This document shows, one piece after another, positions 56,206 through 64,000 of a DNA stretch of 64,000 nucleotides. Both the position numbers and the translations under genes were made by a program. Position 1 is the stretch's first letter, and each line of letters opens with the position of its first letter. The notes beneath the pieces were generated by a model that saw only the letters and a list, made by a program, of their open reading frames with translations, was not told the origin of the DNA and did no database searches. Origin of the DNA: Pseudomonas sp. SDI (lineage in GTDB: Bacteria > Pseudomonadota > Gammaproteobacteria > Pseudomonadales > Pseudomonadaceae); the NCBI RefSeq assembly GCF_003105155.1, contig NZ_QETK01000004.1, forward strand, positions 1 to 64,000, in the 5' to 3' direction.

Positions 56206-57441
56206 TTGAAGAAGAACGTTCTTATCATTGGTGCAGGAGGTGTCGCCAAGGTGGTGGCCCACAAGTGCGCACAGCACAACGACGAACTCGGTCGTATTGC
56301 TATCGCGTCGCGCAACATCTCCAAATGCCAGGCCATCATCGACAGCGTCAAGGCCAAGGGCAGCCTCAAACAGCCCGCTGAAATCGGCGCCTATGCACTC
56401 AACGCACTGGATGTCGAAGCGACCAAGGCACTGATCCGCGAGACCGAATCGCAGATCGTGATCAACGTCGGCTCCGCCTTCCTCAACATGTCGGTACTGC
56501 GTGCCTGTATCGATACCGGTGTGGCGTACCTGGACACCGCAATTCACGAAGAACCCGGCAAGATCTGCGAGACCCCACCGTGGTACGGCAACTACGAGTG
56601 GAAGCATCTCGAAGAGTGCCAACAGAAGAACGTAACCGCCATTCTTGGCGTGGGCTTCGATCCGGGCGTGGTCAACGCCTATGCAGCCCTGGCAAAACAA
56701 CAGTATTTCGACAGCATTGATTCGATCGACATTCTCGATGTCAATGCCGGTTCCCATGGCAAATATTTCGCCACCAATTTCGACCCGGAAATCAATTTCC
56801 GTGAGTTCACCGGGCAGGTGTGGAGCTGGCAGAACAGCCAGTGGACCAGCAACACCATGTTCGAAGTCAAACGTACCGACGACCTGCCAGTGGTCGGTTC
56901 GCAGAACCTCTACCTGACCGGCCACGATGAAGTGCACTCGCTGTCGAAGAACCTCGACGTGCCGAACGTGCGCTTCTGGATGAGCTTCGGCGAGCACTAC
57001 ATCAACGTGTTCACCGTGCTGAAAAACCTTGGCCTGCTCTCCGAGCAGCCGGTGAAGACCGCTGAAGGCCTGGAAGTGGTGCCACTGAAAGTGGTCAAGG
57101 CCGTACTCCCGGACCCAGCCTCGCTGGCACCTGGCTACACCGGCAAAACCTGCATTGGCGACCTGGTCAAGGGCACCAAGGACGGTCAACCGCGCGAAGT
57201 GTTCATCTACAACGTGGCTGACCACGAAGAAGCCTATGCCGAAACCGACAGCCAGGGCATTTCCTACACCGCCGGCGTCCCCCCGGTGGCGGCGGCCCTG
57301 CTGGTTGCCCGTGGCGAGTGGGACGTGCAGCGCATGGTCAACGTCGAGGAACTGCCGGCAGAGCCGTTCCTCAAGGCGCTGGACGTGATGGGCCTGCCGA
57401 CTCGGGTCAAAGACGAGCACGGCGACCGTCCGTGGAACTGA
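56206..57441 (+). CDS. Carboxynorspermidine dehydrogenase (saccharopine dehydrogenase family)
   Basis: 411 residues from TTG 56206 with AAGGAGAG about 9 bases upstream; the ATG further up lies inside nspC. Rossmann motif KKNVLIIGAGGVAKVVAHKC, then DTAIHEEPGKICETPPWYGNYEWKH and GVGFDPGVVNAYAALA. Reductively condenses diaminopropane or putrescine with aspartate semialdehyde using NADPH. It is the partner enzyme of nspC. A strong terminator follows. Confidence 0.93.
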   Translation: MKKNVLIIGAGGVAKVVAHKCAQHNDELGRIAIASRNISKCQAIIDSVKAKGSLKQPAEIGAYALNALDVEATKALIRETESQIVINVGSAFLNMSVLRACIDTGVAYLDTAIHEEPGKICETPPWYGNYEWKHLEECQQKNVTAILGVGFDPGVVNAYAALAKQQYFDSIDSIDILDVNAGSHGKYFATNFDPEINFREFTGQVWSWQNSQWTSNTMFEVKRTDDLPVVGSQNLYLTGHDEVHSLSKNLDVPNVRFWMSFGEHYINVFTVLKNLGLLSEQPVKTAEGLEVVPLKVVKAVLPDPASLAPGYTGKTCIGDLVKGTKDGQPREVFIYNVADHEEAYAETDSQGISYTAGVPPVAAALLVARGEWDVQRMVNVEELPAEPFLKALDVMGLPTRVKDEHGDRPWN

Positions 57442-57469
57442 TCCCGGGTTAGTTGCCAGCGGTACAAGA

Positions 57470-57496
57470 ATGCGCCCTTCGGGGCGCATTTTTTTT
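57470..57496 (+). terminator. Terminator of the nspC operon
   Basis: ATGCGCCC-ttc-GGGGCGCAT followed by eight T, 28 bases after the stop codon. Confidence 0.92.
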
Positions 57497-57661
57497 GGCT
57501 GGCGCTGTGCGCCAGATCGCTGGCAAGCCCCCCAAAGTGGATTTGTGCCGGCCTCGCCATGTAGCGCATACCCCTTGTGGGAGCGGGCGCACAGATTTGC
57601 CTAATGCCAACGCACTTCTATATTGACTGATACCCCCGCCGGCTTCGCATGAGCGCGATCC

Positions 57662-58258
57662 ATGGCCACGACCGCCCCGTTGATCATCTGCGAGCACTGT
57701 GACTGCGTGTACGAAAAGGTGTCGCTCGCCAAACACCAGAAGACCCTCTGCCTGCGTTGCGGTGCGCCGCTGCAGCGCTACAACGGTCTGACGGTGGAAC
57801 AACGCCTGGCCCTGACGCTGACGGCCGCCATGCTCTGGCTGTTCGCCAATTTCTACCCGGTCATGAGCATCAGCCTGCAGGGCCTGCACAACAGTGCCAC
57901 GCTGTGGGACTCGGTGCTGGCCCTGAGCCTGGGGCCAATCACCTTCATTGCCCTGGTCGCGGCGATTTCCATCATCCTCGCGCCGATCTTCCAACTGCTG
58001 TTGCTGACCTGGGTGCTCAGCTTTGCCCTCGGCGCCCGCCGTGCGCCGGCGTTCAAACTGTGCATGCGCGGGCTGGAGTCGCTGCGCCCATGGAGCATGC
58101 TCGAAGTCGGCCTGCTCGGGGCCATGGTCGCGGTGTTCAAGCTGGCCGGGATGCTCGATGTGCTGCCCGGCATCGGCCTGTTCGCCCTGGCCGTACTCAG
58201 CCTGCTGATCATTCGCATCGCCGGGCGCGACATCCGCGACCTCTGGGACACCCTGTGA
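57662..58258 (+). CDS. pqiA: PqiA-type membrane protein, first half (PqiA1)
   Basis: 198 residues. Zinc-ribbon-like CEHCDCVYE ... CLRCGAPLQRYN, then four membrane helices, the half-PqiA repeat. In E. coli PqiA is one protein with two such halves; Pseudomonas encodes them separately, and the second half overlaps by GTGA. Inner-membrane partner of the PqiB lipid-transport tunnel. First gene of a four-gene operon. Confidence 0.9.
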   Translation: MATTAPLIICEHCDCVYEKVSLAKHQKTLCLRCGAPLQRYNGLTVEQRLALTLTAAMLWLFANFYPVMSISLQGLHNSATLWDSVLALSLGPITFIALVAAISIILAPIFQLLLLTWVLSFALGARRAPAFKLCMRGLESLRPWSMLEVGLLGAMVAVFKLAGMLDVLPGIGLFALAVLSLLIIRIAGRDIRDLWDTL

Positions 58259-58899
58259 AGCGCCCGCCGCTGGCCAGCGAGCTGGGCCTGTGCCTGTGCC
58301 ACAGTTGCGGGCTGGCCTGTGACATGCAGGATGAGCCGCACACTTGCCCGCGTTGCGACGCACCGCTGCACCGCCGCAAACCCGACGCGCTGAACCGCAC
58401 CTGGGCGTTCATGCTCGCCGCCCTGGCCTTCTATGTACCCGCCAACCTGCTGCCGGTGATGAACACCAAGCTGCTCGGCGCCGGTGCCGACAGCACGATC
58501 ATGAGCGGCGTGCTGGAATTCTGGCAACACGGCGCCTGGGACATCGCCCTGATCATCTTCATCGCCAGCATCGCCGTGCCGGGGATCAAGTTCGTTGTGC
58601 TCAGCCTGCTGCTGGTCAGCGTGCAGCGCAACAGCGCCTGGGCGCGTCGAGAACGCTCGAAACTGTTTCGCTTCGTCGAACTGATCGGCTACTGGTCGAT
58701 GCTCGACGTGGTCGTGGTCGCCCTGGTAGCGGCGCTGGTGAAGTTCCAGGCCCTGGGCGATATCGAGCCGCGCCCAGGCATTCTGTTTTTCGGCCTGGTG
58801 GTGGTGTTCACCATGCTCGCGGCCATGAGCTTCGACCCCCGGATGATCTGGGACAGCGCCACCCCACAGGAGAGCCTGGATGAACCCGTCAGCCACTGA
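58255..58899 (+). CDS. pqiA: PqiA-type membrane protein, second half (PqiA2)
   Basis: 214 residues from GTG 58255. CHSCGLACD ... CPRCDAPLHRRKPDALNRTWAF, then VPANLLPVM, FRFVELIGYWSMLDVVVVALV and MSFDPRMIWD as in the second PqiA half. Overlaps its neighbours on both sides (4 and 20 bases), so the operon is tightly coupled. Confidence 0.9.
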   Translation: MKRPPLASELGLCLCHSCGLACDMQDEPHTCPRCDAPLHRRKPDALNRTWAFMLAALAFYVPANLLPVMNTKLLGAGADSTIMSGVLEFWQHGAWDIALIIFIASIAVPGIKFVVLSLLLVSVQRNSAWARRERSKLFRFVELIGYWSMLDVVVVALVAALVKFQALGDIEPRPGILFFGLVVVFTMLAAMSFDPRMIWDSATPQESLDEPVSH

Positions 58900-60532
58900 T
58901 GCGCCCTCAACACCGGGGCCGGCGCCGGTCAGGAGCCGTCGATTCAGCATTTCGCTGGTGTGGATCGTGCCCATCGTCGCGGTGCTGGTGGGGCTGTCGC
59001 TGGTGGTGCACAACCTGCTGCAGGAAGGCCCGAGCATCACCCTCACGTTCAAGACCGGCGCGGGCCTGACCGCGAACAAGACCGAGGTGCGCTACCGCAA
59101 TGTAGTCATCGGCCATGTCACCGACGTCGGCCTGAGCGATGACCAGCGCAGGGTCAACGCCACGGTCAAGCTGGACAAGCACGCCGAAGGCTTCACCCGC
59201 GAAGACTCCACGTTCTGGGTGGTGCGCCCGCGCATCGGCGCGGGGGGGGTGTCCGGCATCGATACGCTGCTGTCGGGCGACTATATCGGCGCTGACATCG
59301 GCCAGGCCAGCCGCCGTGCCAAGCACTTTACCGGCCTTGAGAACCCGCCAGCGATTACCTACGGCGAGCCAGGCAAACATTACACCCTGCACACCCAGGA
59401 TCTTGGTTCGCTGGATATCGGCTCGCCGGTCTATTACCGCAAGATCCCGGTTGGCCAAGTGGTGGCCTATGCCCTGGATGCCGACGGCAAAGGGGTGAAT
59501 ATCGAGGTGTTCGTGCACGCGCCGAACGATGCGTTCGTCACCGAGAACTCGCGTTTCTGGAACGCCAGCGGGATCGACCTGAATGTCGGCGCCAATGGCT
59601 TTTCGCTGAAGACCGAGTCGTTGTCGGCGCTGCTGGTCGGCGGGATCGCCTTCCGTGCCCCGGACTACAACCCCGACGACACCGCTGCGGCGGAAAACCA
59701 TCGCTTCGACCTGTTCGCCGATCAACAAAGCGCCCTCGCCCCGCCCGCCGGCAAGGCGCAGTACCTGACCCTGCGCTTCGACCAGGCGCTACGCGGGCTC
59801 AAGGTCGATGCCCCGGTCGAGTTCCTCGGCATGGAAGTCGGCCGGGTGGTGTCGATCAATCTCGATTTCGACGAGCAACTGCGCAGCTTTCCGGTCAATG
59901 TCGGGGTAGTCATCTACCCGCAGCGCCTTGGTCGGGCGCACACCAAGATGCTCAAGGCGCTCAAACACAACCCTGAGGACGAAGCGGCGGCCGGCAAGCT
60001 GATGGGCAGCTTCGTCGCCAATGGCCTGCGCGCCCAGGCCCGCAGCGGCAACCTGCTCACCGGGCAGTTGTTCATCGCCCTGGACTTCTTCCCCAAGGCG
60101 CCAAAAGTGGCGTTCGACGAAACCGCGCGGCCGATGGCAATCCCGACCGTACCGGGCAGCCTGGAACTGCTGCAGGAGCAATTGCAGGCCATGGTCGACA
60201 AGATCAACCGGCTGCCGGTGGAGCGCATCGCCGGCAACCTGGATGCCAACCTGGTGGAACTGCGCAAAGGCCTGGCGCAGTTCAACAGCAAGACCCTGCC
60301 GGGCGTGCAGAGCACCCTGACAGACGTCAGCAACACCCTGCAGTCGGCCAGCACGACCCTCGCGGAAGACTCGCCACAGCGCGAAAAACTGAGCCAGACC
60401 CTGGATGAGCTCGGGCGCATGTCGCGCTCGCTGCGCGAGTTGTCGGACTACCTCGGACGCCACCCCGAATCGCTGATTCGCGGCCGCCCGGCCAACGCTG
60501 CGCCGAGCCCGCCAGCCCCGGCACGCCAATGA
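58880..60532 (+). CDS. pqiB: PqiB, MCE-domain lipid transport protein
   Basis: 550 residues. One membrane helix at about 22-46 (SLVWIVPIVAVLVGLSLVVHN), then three MCE repeats (FKTGAGLTANKTEVRYRNVVIGHV, the second near YRKIPVGQVV, the third near VEFLGMEVGRVV) and a long C-terminal helical part with amphipathic coiled coil (from about 420). Forms a hexameric needle across the periplasm for phospholipid movement. Confidence 0.95.
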   Translation: MNPSATDAPSTPGPAPVRSRRFSISLVWIVPIVAVLVGLSLVVHNLLQEGPSITLTFKTGAGLTANKTEVRYRNVVIGHVTDVGLSDDQRRVNATVKLDKHAEGFTREDSTFWVVRPRIGAGGVSGIDTLLSGDYIGADIGQASRRAKHFTGLENPPAITYGEPGKHYTLHTQDLGSLDIGSPVYYRKIPVGQVVAYALDADGKGVNIEVFVHAPNDAFVTENSRFWNASGIDLNVGANGFSLKTESLSALLVGGIAFRAPDYNPDDTAAAENHRFDLFADQQSALAPPAGKAQYLTLRFDQALRGLKVDAPVEFLGMEVGRVVSINLDFDEQLRSFPVNVGVVIYPQRLGRAHTKMLKALKHNPEDEAAAGKLMGSFVANGLRAQARSGNLLTGQLFIALDFFPKAPKVAFDETARPMAIPTVPGSLELLQEQLQAMVDKINRLPVERIAGNLDANLVELRKGLAQFNSKTLPGVQSTLTDVSNTLQSASTTLAEDSPQREKLSQTLDELGRMSRSLRELSDYLGRHPESLIRGRPANAAPSPPAPARQ

Positions 60533-61101
60533 ACAGGATCCCCGCCATGCCCATCGCATCGAAGATCACCGTGCTCGCGACCCTGTTGGTGCTGGCGGCC
60601 TGCCGCAGTGACCCGATCAGTTTTTACACCCTGACCCCGGCACAACCGGCGCCCCAGGCACGCAGCGCGGGCAACATCCAGATCGAACGTATCAGCGTAC
60701 CGCCGCAGGTGGACCGGCAGCAGATCGTCATCCGCCAGGGCAACAATGCCCTGGCGGTGCTCGAAACCCAATGGTGGGGGGCCAGCCTCGTCGATGAGCT
60801 GCGCAGCGCACTGGTCGATCAGTTGAGTAATGCCCGCAGCGGCAGCAAAACCCAGGGCTTGCGCGTGGACGTGCTGCGCTTCGACAACGTCCCCGGCCAG
60901 TACGCCTTGCTCGACGCCACTTGGCGCCTGCGTGCGGCCGATCTACGCAACCCGCTGATCTGCCGCAGCACGTTGCAGACCGCCTCCGGCGCAAGCATCG
61001 ACGAACTGGTGACGGCGCAGCAAAACAACGTCAAGCGCCTGGCCGCGCTGATCGCCGCAGCGGCTAACAGCAACGCGGGCAATTGCCCGACAGCCCTCTG
61101 A
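60529..61101 (+). CDS. pqiC: PqiC, outer-membrane lipoprotein of the Pqi system
   Basis: 190 residues, ATGA overlap with pqiB. Lipobox LAAC (Cys about 25), then DPISFYTLTPAQPAP and IERISVPPQVDRQQIVIR, LVDELRSALVDQLS as in PqiC/DUF330. Anchors the PqiB tunnel at the outer membrane. A later in-frame ATG (codon 7) is an alternative start. Confidence 0.93.
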   Translation: MNRIPAMPIASKITVLATLLVLAACRSDPISFYTLTPAQPAPQARSAGNIQIERISVPPQVDRQQIVIRQGNNALAVLETQWWGASLVDELRSALVDQLSNARSGSKTQGLRVDVLRFDNVPGQYALLDATWRLRAADLRNPLICRSTLQTASGASIDELVTAQQNNVKRLAALIAAAANSNAGNCPTAL

Positions 61102-61119
61102 CGGGCGCCAAGGACAGCC

Positions 61120-61623
61120 TCAGTGCATCACTCGCGGCAACAGGTAATTCACCAGCTCCGGCTCATCGTCCAGGCTGATCGGCTTGACCGTGCGCGGTAA
61201 GCCCTCCAGCACCGAATGCCAAAACGCCGCGGCGGCCTCGTCCTGCTCGTAAAACCGCACCAGCCAGGCATGCTCGGCATTCATCAGCACCTCACGCGCC
61301 AGTAACCGGCCGAAACCGCGCCGCCGGTAGCGCTTGAGAATGAACAGGTCTGCCAGCTCCTGCGCCTCGATCCCCGGCAACTCACTGCGCTCGATCAGCA
61401 TGAAGCCGGCGATGAAACCGTCTACCAGCACCAGGTTGGCGCTCCACTGCGGCGTGTCCCAATAGCGGCGCAAATGCTCGTCGTGGATATAGAAACGCCC
61501 ATCCACCTCGACATCCTCCTGCTCCCAGTCCGATGTCTCATAGGCATAGAACTGGTAAAGGTTGCGGATCAGCTCGATCTCTTCCGGGCCGGTAGCAACC
61601 AGCTCGAGCGTGACGTCGGTCAT
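61120..61623 (-). CDS. GNAT family N-acetyltransferase
   Basis: 167 residues from ATG 61623. ADLFILKRYRRRGFGRLLAREVL is the acetyl-CoA motif, and LVRFYEQDEAAAAFWHSVL the C-terminal strand-helix. Substrate unknown. Convergent with the pqi operon, 18 bases apart. Confidence 0.9.
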   Translation of the reverse strand: MTDVTLELVATGPEEIELIRNLYQFYAYETSDWEQEDVEVDGRFYIHDEHLRRYWDTPQWSANLVLVDGFIAGFMLIERSELPGIEAQELADLFILKRYRRRGFGRLLAREVLMNAEHAWLVRFYEQDEAAAAFWHSVLEGLPRTVKPISLDDEPELVNYLLPRVMH

Positions 61624-61789
61624 GGGGTGAATCTCGATCAGGAAAACGGGGCGCCATTGTAGTAGAGCCCAGGCGCTTATTGCACCGGCAGACGATGGAA
61701 AAGCCGCAGGCACTGCGCCTGCCGCGGCTCGACTCGCGACTGCGCCGCAGACGGGCACAGCCTGGCCGATGAATAGCGGGGTGCCGCCA

Positions 61790-62350
61790 CTAGCCCTGCC
61801 CTCGCGGGCTCTGTCCGGGGTTGAGGAAATGCGAATGCACCTGAAGCGTCAGTTTTTCGATGCGTTCGGTCAGTTCCTTGGTCATGACCGTCAACTGAGT
61901 GTTCTGCTCCAGCAACCCCATCAGTTGCTTGCTGTGCAACTCGGCATCACGCTGCCGGCGCTGGTTGGCCACGGCGATCGCTTCGCGGTGGCGCGCGTCG
62001 GCCTCGGCGTTGGCCTTGTCGCGCGCCGCCTGACGGGTCTGCGCCAGCAGGATCAATGGCGCGGCATAGGCGGCCTGCAAGCTGAAGGCAAGGTTGAGCA
62101 GGATGAACGGGTACGGGTCAAACGCCGACATGCCGGACAGGCTGATGCTCATCCAGACGATCACTACCAGCGTCTGCGCCCCGAGAAACACCGGCGTGCC
62201 GAAAAACCGCGCGAAGGCTTCGGCACGCTTGGCAAAGGCGTCGTTGCCGAAGGTCTGGCTGAGATGGTCATGGCCGCGCAAAAATCGCAGGTGATCGACA
62301 TCTTCGGGCGTTTCCGAGGTTTCAGCCACAGTGCCAACTGAGGGTTTCAT
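61790..62350 (-). CDS. DUF1003 membrane protein
   Basis: 186 residues. Helices at about 50-72 and 79-100 with FFGTPVFLGAQTLVVIVWM and PYPFILLNLAFSLQAAYAAPLIL (the DUF1003 core), then a charged C-terminal coiled coil. Function unknown in general. Its 5' end touches the end of a PotF-like gene relic. Confidence 0.9.
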   Translation of the reverse strand: MKPSVGTVAETSETPEDVDHLRFLRGHDHLSQTFGNDAFAKRAEAFARFFGTPVFLGAQTLVVIVWMSISLSGMSAFDPYPFILLNLAFSLQAAYAAPLILLAQTRQAARDKANAEADARHREAIAVANQRRQRDAELHSKQLMGLLEQNTQLTVMTKELTERIEKLTLQVHSHFLNPGQSPRGQG

Positions 62351-62650
62351 CTGCAGTCTCCTGGGGAATCGATGGGCGCATCGGCATGCGCGCCTTGATC
62401 TTGTCGACGTTGTAGCTGATGCCCGAACTGCCCCAGGTGTAGGCCGCCGAGTAGATAATGCCGGGGTCGTAGCCTTGCCGGTTCGGCAGCACCTGTGGGT
62501 CGATGGCCCAGCTGGGCAGCTGGGTCTTGTCCAGCGGCTGGAAGACCTTGGCCTTGATCAGCGGCGGCAGCAGCGAGGCATTGAGCATCACCAGGTCATA
62601 GCCGGAGCGGCCGGTGAGGCGTTTGGTCTGGCCGGGCTCTACGCGACCTT
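62322..62650 (-). pseudogene. Fragment of a PotF-like polyamine-binding protein
   Basis: Minus-strand frame reads RLTGRSGYDLVMLNASLLPP, KAKVFQPLDKTQLPSW, DPGIIYSAAYTWGSSGISYN and VDKIKARMP, the segment around residues 50-140 of PotF/SpuD periplasmic binding proteins (cf. LLxGxSGYDVVVPSNxFL). Both ends are missing: no signal peptide, and the frame closes inside the DUF1003 start. Confidence 0.75.
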
Positions 62651-62658
62651 CCTGCTGG

Positions 62659-62940
62659 TCAGCGGCCTGTCGACGTTAATGCGCGTGCGCACAGCGTTTT
62701 CGAGCGCGCGAGGGACTCCCGTTCTTCGCGCACCTGCGCCACCAGATCGGCCATTGCGCGGGTGTTGGGTAACGCACTGAGGCGAATGCCGGTGATGGTC
62801 ATCTCGTCATGCTCGGCGTCCTGGGCGAAATGCAGCGTCAGCGATAGGCCATCGCTACAGCTCACTTCACAGCGGGCAGGCAGAAACGCACCTTCGATCA
62901 GTTGTCGAAGCTCAAGGTCGCACACTCCGTTCATTGGCAT
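62659..62940 (-). CDS. DUF1652 protein
   Basis: 93 residues from ATG 62940 (GAGGG 7 bases upstream; a second ATG two codons in). NGVCDLELRQLIEGAFLPARCE, CSDGLSLTLHF, MTITGIRLSALPNTRAMADLV are the DUF1652 pattern, a Pseudomonas-specific small protein family of unknown role. Its C-terminus abuts the PotF-like relic. Confidence 0.85.
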   Translation of the reverse strand: MPMNGVCDLELRQLIEGAFLPARCEVSCSDGLSLTLHFAQDAEHDEMTITGIRLSALPNTRAMADLVAQVREERESLARSKTLCARALTSTGR

Positions 62941-63163
62941 GGTCCAGCCCTCGGCAGATGGTGGAGGTCCACCCAGTATGGTCGTCCCTGTGCTAGGGAG
63001 AGCGCCGACCCGACGGAGTTCCGCATCAAGCTGCCAGTGTCGGATGAACGGCAGGTGCTGACCGTTCGTCCTTTGCCCGTGCAGTTTTTTCAAACTTTAC
63101 CGGCGCTGCCGCCTCCACCCTTATGTGAGCCTTATCGGGCCCGCGCCTTTCACGCCAAGAGGC

Positions 63164-63631
63164 ACTGCATCATGGACGCCCGATCGATCAGGCCAGCACC
63201 GAGCGCTTCCGTGACCGGTGCTTGCAGACAGCTTTCTGAAATCGCTGCCGGTGCCATTGTGCGCGGTGAATGCCGGCAACATCGAATCAATGGGTATCGT
63301 CATGTACCTGGCGGCCGGCGAACGGATTGCCGCACCGCACTCGCGCTTTCTGATTCACCCGATGACCTGGCATTTCAGTCAGCGCGCGGTGGATCACTCG
63401 CGCCTGCGCGAGTACCTGTCAAGCCTGAACAACGACCTCGACCGTTATGCGCGGATCTACGACCTGGAAACCGCCCATGCGGAACGCAAGCTGGACATCA
63501 TTCACTGCCTGTCGACCGAGGAGAAGGTCATCCCGGCCTACGACTCGCTGGCCTATGGCATTGCCCATCGGCTGGAGCAGGTGGTGTTCGCCGAGGATGC
63601 CGTGCACCTGAGTGTCGGCTCTGAGGGCTAA
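63164..63631 (+). pseudogene. ClpP-like serine protease with lost N-terminal section
   Basis: An N-terminal scrap in one frame (about 63180-63230) reads IDQASTERFRDRCLQ; it then jumps to another frame beginning DSFLKSLPVPLCAVNAGNIE. From there the ClpP-like core is intact: SMGIVMYLAAGE (nucleophile Ser), FLIHPMTWHF (His) and LREYLSSLNNDLDRYARIYDLET to a stop at 63631. About 40 residues, including the oligomer-forming strand region, were deleted. A GTG at 63218 could start a 137-residue protein, but I judge it non-functional. Confidence 0.65.
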
Positions 63632-63708
63632 GTGTCGGACAATCCGAGTGAATTATTTCGCTGTGGCGGGGACACAGTTAAATACGTTGAAGGGACACAC
63701 GACGAACC

Positions 63709-63936
63709 ATGATTAACGCAAAACTCTACGTCATCGCCTACAACCTGCACGGTGAGCACAAATCCTTCGTGATCCGCGCCGCGGCCATGGACAACGCCGA
63801 GGCCTGGCACTGGGCGAGCTGCGATGCCGGAGTCGGCCGGATCGGCCGCTATGGCCGGGAGAAGGTGAAGAAGATCAGCAAGCCGTTGGCCGAACGCTAC
63901 GGCATCACCGAGGTGACGTGGCGCCAGTCCAACTGA
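63709..63936 (+). CDS. DUF6555-like small protein
   Basis: 75 residues. MINAKLYVIAYNLHGEHKSF, MDNAEAWHWASCDAGVGRIG and AERYGITEVTWRQSN match a Pseudomonas-specific family I recall as DUF6555. GAAGGGA lies 13-19 bases upstream. Soluble, function unknown. Confidence 0.8.
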   Translation: MINAKLYVIAYNLHGEHKSFVIRAAAMDNAEAWHWASCDAGVGRIGRYGREKVKKISKPLAERYGITEVTWRQSN

Positions 63937-64000
63937 GCGAGGTCCACAGATGCTGTGCGGCGTACGCCCGCCAGGGACGCCAGGCCTAGGCGCGCTCGGC

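Overview
The window is a high-GC Pseudomonas chromosome segment, most likely Pseudomonas putida group. Supporting signs are the gene content (HbcR/GntP/3-hydroxybutyrate dehydrogenase/ecotin block, split pqiA genes, nhaB, zwf-gnd pair, nspC with carboxynorspermidine dehydrogenase), the REP palindromes of the type GTGGGAGCGGGCTnGnCCCGCGA, and several Pseudomonas-restricted small proteins (DUF1652, DUF6555-like). I see no rRNA, tRNA, CRISPR array or intact insertion sequence.

Layout. 1-150: 5' end of a PAAR-type protein cut by the window edge. 357-4605: OsmC-YcaO fusion and Kup potassium transporter. 4845-8683: a compact locus with a 34-residue membrane protein, a CorA-like protein lacking the GMN signature, a RimK-like ATP-grasp ligase and a divergent GNAT plus C39-like peptidase; this looks like an uncharacterised peptide or amide ligation system. 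8732-13767: GNAT, KfrA/TnpT-like coiled-coil DNA-binding protein, a radical-SAM plus TIGR03915 DNA-repair operon behind a near-perfect LexA box, and a TnpS-like tyrosine recombinase. 13754-14788: orphan RHS protein. 14940-16858: DAHP synthase behind a leader peptide rich in Phe/Tyr/Trp and a terminator (attenuator), then a parvulin. 16869-20862: yejABE without an ATPase gene. 20903-24746: sigma-54 activator HbcR, GntP permease and 3-hydroxybutyrate dehydrogenase with paired operators and a -24/-12 promoter; then ecotin and a 55-codon remnant of acetoacetyl-CoA synthetase. 25523-30338: second parvulin, autotransporter, phosphatase, small proteins, and a deleted DUF3016 gene.

30726-34790 looks foreign: a GT2-GtrA fusion, a membrane-anchored protein and a large polytopic membrane protein, closed by a decayed phage integrase 3' end. 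This is the usual arrangement of phage-derived surface-glycan modification genes. 34811-46766 is mostly ordinary chromosome (ybiT, MFS, hydrolase, azoR with its LysR regulator, Dyp peroxidase, TSUP, nudC, crotonase, nhaB). 46804-50059: zwf-gnd and a LysE exporter separated by a C10 tract. 50169-52288: LysR regulator and a second orphan RHS protein. 52463-57441: RidA, RlhA and a carboxynorspermidine pathway pair. 57662-61101: a four-gene pqi operon. 61120-64000: GNAT, DUF1003, remnants of a PotF-like binding protein and a ClpP-like protease, DUF1652 and a DUF6555-like protein.

Themes: (i) regulation visible in the DNA (attenuator, LexA box, sigma-54 promoter with paired operators, LysR operator); (ii) several deletion-born pseudogenes (aacS, DUF3016, potF-like, clpP-like, integrase); (iii) polymorphic-toxin relatives (PAAR, two RHS orphans with unrelated C-termini). 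All function calls come from reading motifs and remembered family sequences; no database search was run.
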